Positions 35,190 to 43,144 of a stretch of 64,000 nucleotides of DNA are shown piece after piece. Made by a program: the position numbers and the translations under genes. The stretch lies in NCBI GenBank assembly GCA_000155435.1, contig DS990260.1, forward strand, positions 1,506,973 to 1,570,972. Reading direction: 5' to 3'. Each line of letters opens with the position of its first letter. Position 1 is the stretch's first letter. Source of the DNA: Clostridiales bacterium 1_7_47FAA (lineage in GTDB: Bacteria; Bacillota; Clostridia; Lachnospirales; Lachnospiraceae). Below the pieces are notes generated by a model, which saw only the letters and a program-made list of their open reading frames with translations, was not told the DNA's origin and did no database searches.

Positions 35190-35343
35190 CGTGTTTGAAA
35201 ATTGCTTTCCGTCAGCTGTGCGTTCCACTTTGTGGGAGATTTGGTCCCGATGAGGGAGGCGTAGCGGGCTACGTCGACCGAATTGGGACCAAATATGCCG
35301 CGAAGTGGGGCGTGCAGATGGCGGGAATGAATTTTCAAACACG
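35190..35343 (+). repeat. 154-bp gapless palindromic element
   Basis: The two halves (35190-35265 and 35268-35343) pair base for base without one insertion. Of 76 positions, 57 are Watson-Crick, 10 are G.U when read as plus-strand RNA, 9 are mismatches and none is A.C. The outer 14 bp (CGTGTTTGAAAATT) and the block TTTGGTCCC are perfect, and the centre is GTAGC-GG-GCTAC. It lies between the terminator of the HPr-like gene and the thiI stop codon, 2 bases from the latter. It could be a non-autonomous transposable element, a dispersed palindromic repeat or a structured RNA. Strand was chosen from the G.U bias. Confidence 0.85.
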
Positions 35344-35345
35344 AC

Positions 35346-36530
35346 CTAGCCCTGGCAGAGGATCTGCTCCGTGGTAGCAAGCGCTGTCTCCACCAGTCCG
35401 TCAATCTTTTCTTCCAGATGACGTTCCGAGCTGTGGATTACATTGATGTTGGGCTTTGTCACGGGATGCTTTGCCACGAAGATGGTGCAGCAGTCCTCAA
35501 AGGGCTGGATGGATGTCTCATAGGTGCCGATTTTCTCGGATACGTCCACAATCTCCTGCTTATCAAATCCGATTACCGGACGGAATACAGGCATGGTACA
35601 CACTTCGTTGGTGGCTGCCAGGGACTGCAGTGTCTGGGATGCAACCTGGCCGATGCTCTCGCCTGTAATCAGGCCGATGGCCCCGTTCTGTCCTGCAATG
35701 GTCTGGGCAATGCGCATCATATAGCGGCGCATGATGATGGTCAGTTCCTCATGGGGGCATTTATCGTAGATATAAAGCTGGATATCCGTGAAATTCACCA
35801 CGTGCAGCATGATTGGCCCGGCGTAGCGCGCCACCAGATTGGCCAGGTCCACCACCTTCTGCTTGGCCCGCTCGCTTGTGTAGGGCGGCGCATGGAAATA
35901 TACGGCGTCTATCTTCACGCCCCTCTTGGCAATCATGTACCCTGCCACCGGGCTGTCAATGCCGCCGGAAAGCAGCAGCATGGCCTTTCCGTTGGTCCCT
36001 ATGGGCATGCCGCCCGGTCCTGGGATCATCTGGGAGAACAGATTGATTTTCTGGCGCACCTCCACCCGCAGCAGCACGTCCGGATGATGGACATCCACCT
36101 TCATCTGTGGGAATGCTTCCAGGATTACCTCCCCTAAATCCCTGTTAATCTGATCCGAGGTCACAGGATACTGCTTATCCCCTCTCCTGGCGTCCACCTT
36201 AAAGGTAAGGTTCTTGTCCGGGTAAACCTGGTCCATGTATTCCTTTACATGATGTTTCAGGTTTTCATAATCCTTGTCGTCAATCTGCACCATGGGGCAG
36301 ATGTCCGCGATTCCGAACACGCGTCCAAGGGCTTCCACGGTATCATCGTAATCGTATTCCCCATCCGCCTTCACATAGATGCGGCCTGATTCCTTTGTGA
36401 CCTCGAACTGGCCATCCACATCCCGCAGCGCATACCGGATCTGTTTCATCAGGGCATCCTCGAACATGTAACGGTTCTTTCCCTTGGTGCCGATTTCCGC
36501 GTACTTAATTAAAAATGACTGGTACTGCAT
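35346..36530 (-). CDS. thiI: tRNA 4-thiouridine sulfurtransferase ThiI
   Basis: A 394-residue enzyme that makes s4U8 in tRNA and may supply sulfur for thiamine. Domains in order are NFLD, THUMP (about 60-165) and the PP-loop AANH domain with SGGIDS at residues 188-193. The C-terminal rhodanese domain of the E. coli protein is absent, as in most Firmicutes; a Cys in CPHEELTI and one in FEDCCTIF remain. It follows a cysteine desulfurase gene by 34 bases, the usual sulfur donor pairing. Confidence 0.95.
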   Translation of the reverse strand: MQYQSFLIKYAEIGTKGKNRYMFEDALMKQIRYALRDVDGQFEVTKESGRIYVKADGEYDYDDTVEALGRVFGIADICPMVQIDDKDYENLKHHVKEYMDQVYPDKNLTFKVDARRGDKQYPVTSDQINRDLGEVILEAFPQMKVDVHHPDVLLRVEVRQKINLFSQMIPGPGGMPIGTNGKAMLLLSGGIDSPVAGYMIAKRGVKIDAVYFHAPPYTSERAKQKVVDLANLVARYAGPIMLHVVNFTDIQLYIYDKCPHEELTIIMRRYMMRIAQTIAGQNGAIGLITGESIGQVASQTLQSLAATNEVCTMPVFRPVIGFDKQEIVDVSEKIGTYETSIQPFEDCCTIFVAKHPVTKPNINVIHSSERHLEEKIDGLVETALATTEQILCQG

Positions 36531-36564
36531 GTTTTACCTCTTTCTTTCATTGTTGCGGTGTCAT

Positions 36565-37719
36565 TTATCCTCTGTGATATTTCCTGAGTACGGGAAGAAG
36601 TCCTTCCAGCGCCTCCATACAATAATCAATCTCCTCTTTTGTGTTAAACAGCCCAAAGCTGAACCTGAGGGTGGAGTCCAGAAGCTCCTTCTTTACCCCG
36701 ATGGCCTTTAAGGTGCCGCTGATTGCAGGGTGGTTGGATGAACAGGCCGAACCCGAGGACACGTAGATTCCCTTGTCCTCCAGGGCGTGAAGCAGCACCT
36801 CGCTCCTGACGCCTGCAAAGCCGGCGCTGACAATCTGGGGCGCGCCCTGGCTGCCTTTTAAGCTGTTGACCGTTACCCCCTCCAGCTGTTCCATCCTGTC
36901 TACCATATAATCCTTGAGGCTGGTGATATAATCCACCTTTTTCTGGTGGTCCGTGTACATTTCCCAGGCAGCGGCGCCCATTCCGGCAATCCCCGGGACA
37001 TTTTCCGTGCCGGAGCGCAGGTCCTTCTGCTGTCCTCCGCCGTAGAGCAGGGGACGTATCTTCACCCGTTCGTCAATGAACAGGAAGCCCACGCCCTTTG
37101 GCCCGTGGAACTTGTGGGCGCTGACGCTTAACAGGTCGATTCCCTGTTTCTTTGGGTGGATGACCAGCTTACCGTATGCCTGTATGGCATCCACATGAAG
37201 AAGGATGGCCGGGTTCTTACCATGGACCAGGGAGGCAATCTCTTCTACCGGCTCTATGGCCCCCACCTCATTATTCACATACATGACGGACACCAGGATG
37301 GTATCCGGCCGTATGGATGCTTCCAGCTCCTCTAAGGAAATGTGTCCCTGGCCGTCCACGGACAGATAGGTCACCTCGAAGCCCTGCTGCTCCAGGAATG
37401 CCAGCGGGTTATACACGGAGGCGTGCTCAATCCTGGTGCTGATAATGTGCTTTCCAGCCCTCTGGTTGGCCATGGCCGTCCCTATCAGGGCCATGTTATT
37501 GGATTCCGTGCCGCCGGAGGTAAAGAGGATTTCCTTATCCTTAACCTTCAGGGTCTTTGCAATCCTGGATGCGGCCTGGCGCACATACTGCTCTGCCTCC
37601 ATCCCCTTTTTATGCTTGGCAGAAGGATTGCCGTAATCCTCTGTCATTACCTTTACCACCACATCCCTGACGCTGTCAAGCACACGGGTTGTGGCGGAAT
37701 TGTCAAAATATACTTCCAT
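36565..37719 (-). CDS. nifS: Cysteine desulfurase (NifS/IscS-like)
   Basis: A 384-residue PLP enzyme that removes sulfur from cysteine as enzyme-bound persulfide. The PLP Lys is K203 in SAHKFHGPKG; the TSGGTESNN and EHASV motifs hold the cofactor. The active-site Cys lies in the SSGSACSSNHP loop near residue 325. Paired with thiI, it is likely dedicated to tRNA thiolation, as YrvO or NifZ are in Bacillus, rather than to bulk iron-sulfur cluster assembly. This last point is inference. Confidence 0.94.
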   Translation of the reverse strand: MEVYFDNSATTRVLDSVRDVVVKVMTEDYGNPSAKHKKGMEAEQYVRQAASRIAKTLKVKDKEILFTSGGTESNNMALIGTAMANQRAGKHIISTRIEHASVYNPLAFLEQQGFEVTYLSVDGQGHISLEELEASIRPDTILVSVMYVNNEVGAIEPVEEIASLVHGKNPAILLHVDAIQAYGKLVIHPKKQGIDLLSVSAHKFHGPKGVGFLFIDERVKIRPLLYGGGQQKDLRSGTENVPGIAGMGAAAWEMYTDHQKKVDYITSLKDYMVDRMEQLEGVTVNSLKGSQGAPQIVSAGFAGVRSEVLLHALEDKGIYVSSGSACSSNHPAISGTLKAIGVKKELLDSTLRFSFGLFNTKEEIDYCMEALEGLLPVLRKYHRG

Positions 37720-37842
37720 GGTCTGTCTCCTATATTCTATCTGCCTGCCCTTTTACGGGCCTATAGCCTGTCATCCGGCCGCACTGGGGGCCTTTTGAGT
37801 TCATGCAGCCCGTCTTTCAGCTGCACTACTGGCCTTCTGTCC

Positions 37843-38592
37843 CTACAGCCCGCCCTCCAGCCGCATCATGAGCACGGACAGCATGGCAAGTCCCGCTGTC
37901 TCTGTCCTCAGTATCCGTTTCCCAAGGCTTACCGGGCGCACGCCCTTTTTCAGGGCAAGATTAATCTCCGCCTCGTCAAACCCGCCTTCTGGGCCAATGA
38001 ATACCGCAATATCCTGCCCAGGCCCAACGCGGGAAAGCTCCTGCCTGCTGCCTTCCATCCCGGCTTCGTGCTCATATGGGATCAGGCGCAGGGCGAACTG
38101 TTCCTTCTCTATATAATCAAAGGCCTGTCCCAATGTCATCAGTCCCATGACCTCAGGCATCAGGCTGCGCCCTGACTGTTTGGCCGCGCTCTCTGCAATG
38201 GCCTGCCACCGCTTGCGCTTGGCCTCCTCCTTCTTTGCATCCAGCTTCACAACCGCATTCTTCGTGGACACCGGGACAATGCACGCCGCCCCCAGTTCCA
38301 CCGCCTTCTGGATGATTAACTCCATCTTATCAGATTTGGGCAGCCCCTGGAAGAGCCAGATTCTGGAAGGCAGTTCCCTTCCATCCCGGTCCACGGACAC
38401 AATCCGGGCTTCAACGCAATCGCTGTCCAGGGATGACAGGGCGCAGCGGTAATCCGTTCCCGTGCCGTCACTGATCAGCACCTCTTCCCCGGGTTTCATG
38501 CGCAGGGCATTTTTCATATGGTTCACATCAGGACCTGTGATGCGTATACAATCCCCCATGACCTGGGCCGGGGCCACAAAAAAATGATGCAT
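37843..38592 (-). CDS. rsmE: 16S rRNA m3U1498 methyltransferase RsmE
   Basis: A 249-residue SPOUT-fold enzyme. The N-terminal PUA-like domain (HHFFVAPAQVMGDCIRITG) is followed by the knotted SAM-binding domain with FIGPEGGFDEAE and LGKRILRTETA. It methylates U1498 of 16S rRNA. It follows prmA, the common neighbour in Firmicutes, with a 79-base gap that contains a long hairpin. Confidence 0.95.
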   Translation of the reverse strand: MHHFFVAPAQVMGDCIRITGPDVNHMKNALRMKPGEEVLISDGTGTDYRCALSSLDSDCVEARIVSVDRDGRELPSRIWLFQGLPKSDKMELIIQKAVELGAACIVPVSTKNAVVKLDAKKEEAKRKRWQAIAESAAKQSGRSLMPEVMGLMTLGQAFDYIEKEQFALRLIPYEHEAGMEGSRQELSRVGPGQDIAVFIGPEGGFDEAEINLALKKGVRPVSLGKRILRTETAGLAMLSVLMMRLEGGL

Positions 38593-38614
38593 GGCTTACC
38601 TCCAATCCATATCT

Positions 38615-38658
38615 AGTGCTCCGTCCAGACAGCACGTTTTCTGCCTGGATGGAGCACT
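38615..38658 (-). other. Hairpin between prmA and rsmE
   Basis: Fourteen-base arms AGTGCTCCGTCCAG and CTGGATGGAGCACT pair with one mismatch around a 16-base loop. No U tract follows, so an mRNA stability or processing role is more likely than termination. Confidence 0.5.
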
Positions 38659-38671
38659 GGCTTCGGTGTCA

Positions 38672-39628
38672 TCAGCGTTTCCTTGCTGTCACAGAAACCC
38701 ATTCGCCCTGATAAGTCACTTCCACAAGTTCCAGTTCCTCACATTTTGCAAATGCAGCCTTAACCGCCTCTTCCTTCATATTGATGATGCCTGAGGTGAT
38801 GAAATAGCCGCCCTGCTTCAGATGGGCCGGGATCTCGTTGACCAGCAGGATGATCACATCAGCCAAAATGTTGGCCACCACTATATCGTACCTGTCATAG
38901 CCGGCCCATTCCTTGACGGATCTGTCATCGATGATGTTGCCCTGTATCACATGGAACCTGTCCGTGGAAATGCTGTTGGCCTCCAGGTTCTCTCCCACGG
39001 CAGTGATGGCATTTTCGTCCAGATCCGTGCCCCAGACTTCCTTTGCCCCCAGTTTTAAGGCCGTGATTCCCAGGATGCCGCTTCCGGTTCCCACATCCAG
39101 CACCAGGGTGTCCTCATCCACCCGCTTCTCCAGCTGTCGGATACACAGCTGGGTTGTCTCATGCATGCCTGTCCCGAAGGCAGTGCCAGGGTCAATCTGC
39201 ACCAGAAGCTTGTCCTTGTGTTCCTCCGGTATGGTCTCCCAGGTCGGCTTGATCAGGATATGGTCCACGGTAAACGGCTTAAAGTACTGCTTCCAGTTGT
39301 TAATCCAGTCCTTATCCTCTGTCTCGCCAGCGGTGATGGTCCTGGCGCCCAGATTGGTGAACAGGCTCAGCTCATCCAGCCCCGCTTCCACATTCTTAAG
39401 GATTTCCTTCACATCCGCATCGTCATCCAGGTAAAAGCTGACCTTGGCGATTCCCTCGTCAGGCGGAAGCTCCGGAAGGATATCGATGAACATCCCCTTT
39501 GTCTCCTTGTCGGTCAGGGGAACATTGTCCTCTATCTCAATCCCCTCAATCCCAATATCATCGAACATGCTGCTGACCAGGTCCACCGCTTCCGTGGTGG
39601 TGGTTAATGTAAATTTTTTCCATTTCAT
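38672..39628 (-). CDS. prmA: Ribosomal protein L11 methyltransferase
   Basis: A 318-residue SAM-dependent enzyme that trimethylates L11. The N-terminal substrate-recognition domain is followed by DPGTAFGTGMHETTQLC, motif I LVLDVGTGSGILGI, and the NPPY-like stretch VANILADVII, which are all typical. It is 14 bases downstream of the TSUP transporter gene and upstream of rsmE. Confidence 0.96.
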   Translation of the reverse strand: MKWKKFTLTTTTEAVDLVSSMFDDIGIEGIEIEDNVPLTDKETKGMFIDILPELPPDEGIAKVSFYLDDDADVKEILKNVEAGLDELSLFTNLGARTITAGETEDKDWINNWKQYFKPFTVDHILIKPTWETIPEEHKDKLLVQIDPGTAFGTGMHETTQLCIRQLEKRVDEDTLVLDVGTGSGILGITALKLGAKEVWGTDLDENAITAVGENLEANSISTDRFHVIQGNIIDDRSVKEWAGYDRYDIVVANILADVIILLVNEIPAHLKQGGYFITSGIINMKEEAVKAAFAKCEELELVEVTYQGEWVSVTARKR

Positions 39629-39642
39629 AATGCATACTCCTT

Positions 39643-40398
39643 TTATTTTCCGCTGATGATCTTGACAAACAGCACGGCCAGTACCAGAAGGACAACCGGA
39701 CGCACCACCTTTTTCCCATTGTGGGCAACCATGCCCGCTCCGATATAATGGCCTGCGATGGAGCAGACCCCGGCCGTAAGGCCCAGCGGGTAAAAAACAT
39801 TTCCAGTGGCAATGAAGGTTACAAGGGCCGCTATGTTGGACGCCAGGTTAATCACCTTTGTCTGGGCGGACGCGCTTCTGGTATCCAGTCCCGCCGCCCC
39901 GGTCAGGATGAGGATCAGGAAGGTTCCTGTTCCCGGTCCGTAAAACCCGTCATAGCCGCCTATAAAAAATGCAGCCGCGATACAGATTGCAAATACCTTT
40001 GCCTGTGGGATGGTGCCTGTCTTTTCATTTTCCCCCATGTCCTTATTCCTTAATACATAGAATGCGACAATGGGCAATACCACTATCATCATGTGCTTGA
40101 TGACTTCCCCCGGCACCATCAGGGCCAGATGGGCGCCCAGGGCTGAACCGATGAGCGCCGCCACGGCCGAGCATACGGCCATGAGCATTTTCCCGCGAAG
40201 ATAGCCGTTCCTGGCAAACCGGGCCGTGGACACGACGGTTCCCATGGCGGAACTCATTTTGTTGGTTCCAAGGGCCATATGGGCGGGTACCCCTGCAATG
40301 AGATATGCAGGCAAGGAAATGAGCCCGCCTCCTCCGGCAATGGAATCAACCAGTCCGGCCACGAACACAAGCGGGCATACAATGAGATACTGTATCAT
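39643..40398 (-). CDS. TSUP-family (TauE/SafE-like) membrane transporter
   Basis: A 251-residue membrane protein with about seven to eight hydrophobic helices and the duplicated TauE/SafE signatures (VAGLVDSIAGGGGLISLPAY and GGYDGFYGPGTGTFL). Members export sulfite, sulfonates or other organic anions; the substrate here is not evident. I chose the ATG at 40398, which has AGAGGA 7 bases upstream. It heads an apparent operon with prmA, rsmE, nifS and thiI and has a clear promoter. Confidence 0.9.
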   Translation of the reverse strand: MIQYLIVCPLVFVAGLVDSIAGGGGLISLPAYLIAGVPAHMALGTNKMSSAMGTVVSTARFARNGYLRGKMLMAVCSAVAALIGSALGAHLALMVPGEVIKHMMIVVLPIVAFYVLRNKDMGENEKTGTIPQAKVFAICIAAAFFIGGYDGFYGPGTGTFLILILTGAAGLDTRSASAQTKVINLASNIAALVTFIATGNVFYPLGLTAGVCSIAGHYIGAGMVAHNGKKVVRPVVLLVLAVLFVKIISGK

Positions 40399-40430
40399 GA
40401 TCTTATCCTCTTTTCCGTAAAACAACCTTT

Positions 40431-40459
40431 ATATTATCATATATTAAAACCACTGGCAA
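40431..40459 (-). promoter_or_regulatory. Promoter of the TSUP-prmA operon
   Basis: On the minus strand TTGCCA (40454-40459) and TAATAT (40431-40436) are separated by 17 bases, about 30 bases upstream of the start. Confidence 0.65.
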
Positions 40460-40743
40460 TAAGAGGCAATTTTTTTTTGCAATAAAAAAGCCGGATCCTG
40501 CATTAACATTATGAACGGATGAAAAACAACTGTAAGGGTCCGGGGATTCCGGCACATATTAAATCAGCCGCCCCCGCCGCACTGCGGGCAGGCAGGCATA
40601 AGAAATTCCCAGATTGCATTACAACTCCATCACACACTCCGGATGGGACGGACCCCTTGCAGGATTTTCATTTTACCAATGAAGGATATCACGAAAGAGA
40701 ATGAGTTTGTTCTGGTCTTAACAAAAGATACCATACGATAAGG
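40460..40743 (+). other. Gap with a possible 20-codon reading frame
   Basis: No recognised gene lies here. A small plus-strand frame at 40679-40741 encodes MKDITKENEFVLVLTKDTIR and ends just before a plus-strand terminator (40744-40792). No convincing ribosome site precedes it. The combination suggests a decayed gene or a short peptide. Confidence 0.35.
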
Positions 40744-40792
40744 ACAGAGGACCGCGCCCCTGCTTGCCGCAGGAGGACGGTCCTCTGTTTTT
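40744..40792 (+). terminator. Plus-strand terminator without a clear gene
   Basis: An 11-bp stem ACAGAGGACCG/CGGTCCTCTGT is followed by a T tract at 40788-40792. On the minus strand there is no U tract, although it would also be the hairpin past the GNAT gene, whose stop overlaps the Ts. Confidence 0.6.
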
Positions 40793-41555
40793 ATGATTGG
40801 GCGTCCTGTTTTTTCAGGATTCTTTTTAGATAAGCCTCATCCAGCAGGTTCACTGTCTCAAAAACCCCTTTGTAAAACACGGCCCAGTTATTGAATACAC
40901 ATGGCAGTGCCTTCGCTTTTTCCAGCGTATCCACCGGAATCAGGGATACGGGGACATCATTGATCCTGCAGAACTGTTTTATCCTCTCAATGTTCTGGGG
41001 GATATAGGGGCATTGGGCATCGTAATAAATGGTCAGGTCCTGGCTTTCGATTTCCTGCTTTTTAACGTTTGGTGCGAACTTTGGCGTTGTCCCGTCAAAG
41101 GAAAGGGCAAGAAGCTCATATCCGTCATCCGTGGTATCGGCCACCTCAAAACCGGACTTCCTGGCAAAGGACTGGTCGGAAAGCCAGGATTTCTGTTTCT
41201 TTGCCCCAAGCATGCAGACGCCGGATTTCCCTTTCTCCCTCGCATCGGCCAGGCAGTATTCCATCAGTGCCTTTCCATAGCCCTTTCCCTTGTAACTGCC
41301 CGAAACCCACAGGCAGTACAGATAGTAATAATTGTCCCCAAGGATGGGGACCCAGGCGGTTTCGAGAGGGGCATATTCAATAAAAACCACTGCCTTTTCA
41401 TTTAACTTCCTGAAGACATGGCCTTCCTTCAGCCGTTCCGAAAGCCATTGCCGCTTTGCCTCAATCCCCGGATGGGGCTTTTTACTGCGGATGATACAGC
41501 ATAAATGCTCATGGGCAAGGTTCTCCGCTGTCAGGTTGATGAAATCAGTATCCAC
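40791..41555 (-). CDS. GNAT acetyltransferase with YoaP domain
   Basis: A 254-residue two-domain protein. The N-terminal GNAT domain has the acetyl-CoA loop in WVSGSYKGKGYGKALMEYCL (about 85-104). The C-terminal YoaP-like domain (about 165-254) has a thioredoxin-like DAQCPYIPQNIERIKQF stretch. The substrate is unknown; some homologues occur with antibiotic resistance or thiol stress. The start is a GTG at 41555 with GAGAGGG 7 bases upstream; the frame extends further only into the neighbouring gene. It follows the small unknown gene by 16 bases. Confidence 0.85.
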   Translation of the reverse strand: MDTDFINLTAENLAHEHLCCIIRSKKPHPGIEAKRQWLSERLKEGHVFRKLNEKAVVFIEYAPLETAWVPILGDNYYYLYCLWVSGSYKGKGYGKALMEYCLADAREKGKSGVCMLGAKKQKSWLSDQSFARKSGFEVADTTDDGYELLALSFDGTTPKFAPNVKKQEIESQDLTIYYDAQCPYIPQNIERIKQFCRINDVPVSLIPVDTLEKAKALPCVFNNWAVFYKGVFETVNLLDEAYLKRILKKQDAQS

Positions 41556-41571
41556 AAAGTTTCCCTCTCTT

Positions 41572-41970
41572 TCAGTTTTCTGTCCGGGCAGCATGGGTTC
41601 TGCTTCCCAGGGAGTACTCGAACCGGTACCCCAGTTCATGGAGGATATCCAGGCCGTCCCTGTATACCAGAATCCCCCGGGATGATGGCCCCAGGCGGTA
41701 TTCCAGCAGATAGCGCAGCAGCTCCGCCACGAACCGGGGCTGGTTCATATTCACGATAACCGGTCCGCCGTCTTTCACAGCCGTCAGGCCTGCGTTAAAC
41801 GGGCACTTGCCGATTTCCCATCCAGGCGAACGGAAATACAGGATTATCTTCAGCTTCCGGTCCACGGAGCGGAACACAAGATGGGACGGCTCCTGCCAGT
41901 CATAGTCGTCAAAGGTATATTTCCACTCATATTCATGTCCATCTACAACAATCTTCCGGAATAAAGCCAT
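41572..41970 (-). CDS. Conserved-looking protein of unknown function
   Basis: A 132-residue soluble protein that I do not recognise. It has alternating aromatic and charged beta-type segments (GHEYEWKYTFDDYDWQEPSH) and a helical C-terminal half (FVAELLRYLLEYRL). GGAGGGGAA lies just before the ATG. It is 16 bases upstream of the GNAT/YoaP gene in the same direction, so the two may be cotranscribed. Confidence 0.75.
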   Translation of the reverse strand: MALFRKIVVDGHEYEWKYTFDDYDWQEPSHLVFRSVDRKLKIILYFRSPGWEIGKCPFNAGLTAVKDGGPVIVNMNQPRFVAELLRYLLEYRLGPSSRGILVYRDGLDILHELGYRFEYSLGSRTHAARTEN

Positions 41971-42038
41971 TTCCCCTCCTAATCATATCAAAATCCTGCC
42001 GCCTCCGCGTTTTACCGGATCAGCGCCGCGGCTGCGTC

Positions 42039-42809
42039 CTACTGGATCAGCGCCCCGTCCGCCCCCACCTGGTAGCCGTCAGGGGTGGTGGCGTTCACAA
42101 ACAGCCGTCCCATGGTGCCGTCTGACTGCGTGTTGAAATAATAGGACCTGCCGTCAATGACCTGCCAGCCCGTGCGCATCATGCCAAGGGTGCCGTCATC
42201 CACGGGATTCAGATAGTAGCGGTTGCCGTCCCCATCCGTAAACCAGCCCGTGACCATGTACCCGCTCTGGTCAAAGCGGTACCAGCGGCTGTGTATGAGC
42301 TGCCATCCATTGGACAGCCAGCTGCCTCCGTAAAGCTGGAACCACCAGCCGTTGGGGCTGTAACGCCAGCCTTGTCCGTACTGGACGCCGGGACCTCCGC
42401 TGTAATACCACCAGTCGTCGTCATCGTCCCAGTCATCCCAGTCATCGTCATCCCAGTCCCACCAGTAATCCGGGTTGAATTCGTAGCTGGACGTGTCCGG
42501 CACATTGGTGTTAAAGCCGGGATATGCCCTTACCACGTTGTCCGAGGTGACCTGGGCATTGCCCTGGGTGCCCGATGGCCCGCCATAGTCCATGACCCCG
42601 GACGGGCCCACGCCGTAATCATACCCTCCCGGGCCCCAGCCGTAGCCATAGCTGCCAGGGGATCCTGTGCCGTAATCATAGTCCACACCAGGGCCGCCCC
42701 TGTGATACACGCTGCTTCCCGGCCCGTAGGCCATTGCCGTAACCGGCGTTCCCATGGTGAATATCATGGCGGCTGTGAACAGCAGGGCGCCGGAATAAAT
42801 TTTCCTCAT
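42039..42809 (-). CDS. Secreted cell-wall-binding repeat protein
   Basis: A 256-residue exported protein. The signal peptide (about 1-27) is followed by a Gly/Tyr/Pro-rich low-complexity segment and a run of Trp/Asp residues. At least four choline-binding-type repeats form the C-terminal half (GWRYSPNGWWFQLYGG; NGWQLIHSRWYRFDQSGYMV; GWFTDGDGNRYYLNP; GWQVIDGRSYYFN). Such repeats bind teichoic-acid choline or other wall polymers. No enzyme domain is present. GAGGAGAAGC precedes the ATG, and a structured leader lies upstream. Confidence 0.88.
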   Translation of the reverse strand: MRKIYSGALLFTAAMIFTMGTPVTAMAYGPGSSVYHRGGPGVDYDYGTGSPGSYGYGWGPGGYDYGVGPSGVMDYGGPSGTQGNAQVTSDNVVRAYPGFNTNVPDTSSYEFNPDYWWDWDDDDWDDWDDDDDWWYYSGGPGVQYGQGWRYSPNGWWFQLYGGSWLSNGWQLIHSRWYRFDQSGYMVTGWFTDGDGNRYYLNPVDDGTLGMMRTGWQVIDGRSYYFNTQSDGTMGRLFVNATTPDGYQVGADGALIQ

Positions 42810-42832
42810 ATGCTTCTCCTCTTGTCTGAATC

Positions 42833-42941
42833 ATTTCAATCCACGCTCGGTATATTGTCGAAGTGCGGCTGCATCCTACGTAGATGCGTGGTTGACCTCA
42901 TGGCAGTAGGGGATACCGATTACTCTCCGCCCACCACTGCC
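42833..42941 (-). ncRNA. Candidate structured RNA upstream of the wall-binding gene
   Basis: On the minus strand this stretch folds into GGCAGT/ACTGCC (42936-42941 with 42902-42907) and then TCAACCACGC/GCGTGGATTGA (about 42886-42895 with 42836-42846, one bulge). The second stem encloses GCATC/GATGC at 42871-42887. It ends with GAGCGTGGATTGAAAT, 24 bases before the ribosome site. The tail resembles the 3' part of type I-C CRISPR repeats, and the layout resembles the guide-RNA scaffold at the end of IS605-type elements, but no tnpB or repeat array is near. It could equally be a leader regulator. The rest of the gap to 43044 has nothing recognised. Confidence 0.45.
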
Positions 42942-43044
42942 GTTAAGTTTGTTTTTGGCAATTCATTTCACCACCTTAGAGGATGGGAGAATCCTTGCTA
43001 ATATTTGTTGAAACAACATTATTAAGAAGTATACCACAACCACA

Positions 43045-43073
43045 TTGACATTTTCAACACATGAGCATACAAT
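43045..43073 (+). promoter_or_regulatory. Promoter of the ABC exporter-marR operon
   Basis: TTGACA (43045-43050) and TACAAT (43068-43073) are separated by exactly 17 bases, a near-consensus sigma-A promoter about 70 bases upstream of the first exporter gene. Confidence 0.85.
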
Positions 43074-43092
43074 AATTGCATATGCAACTATT
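43071..43092. promoter_or_regulatory. Probable MarR operator
   Basis: The 22-bp inverted repeat AATAATTGCATATGCAACTATT has the perfect core TTGCATATGCAA and overlaps the -10 element and expected start site. The size and position are typical for MarR-family autoregulation, and a marR gene is the third gene of this operon. Confidence 0.75.
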
Positions 43093-43144
43093 GCTCATGC
43101 AATTCAGTTCCATAAAGATTAAATGCAACAAGGAGGAATCCGGA

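Noticed and set aside
35076-35342. Minus-strand protein frames inside the palindrome
   Set aside because: The frames arise from the palindrome; no ribosome site, no family resemblance, and odd composition.
40519-40704. 61-codon plus-strand frame
   Set aside because: No ribosome site and no protein-like pattern; the shorter frame at 40679 fits the terminator better.
42833-42848. Type I-C CRISPR repeat
   Set aside because: Only the 3' half of a repeat matches, in one copy, with no array or cas genes; kept only as part of a structured-RNA candidate.
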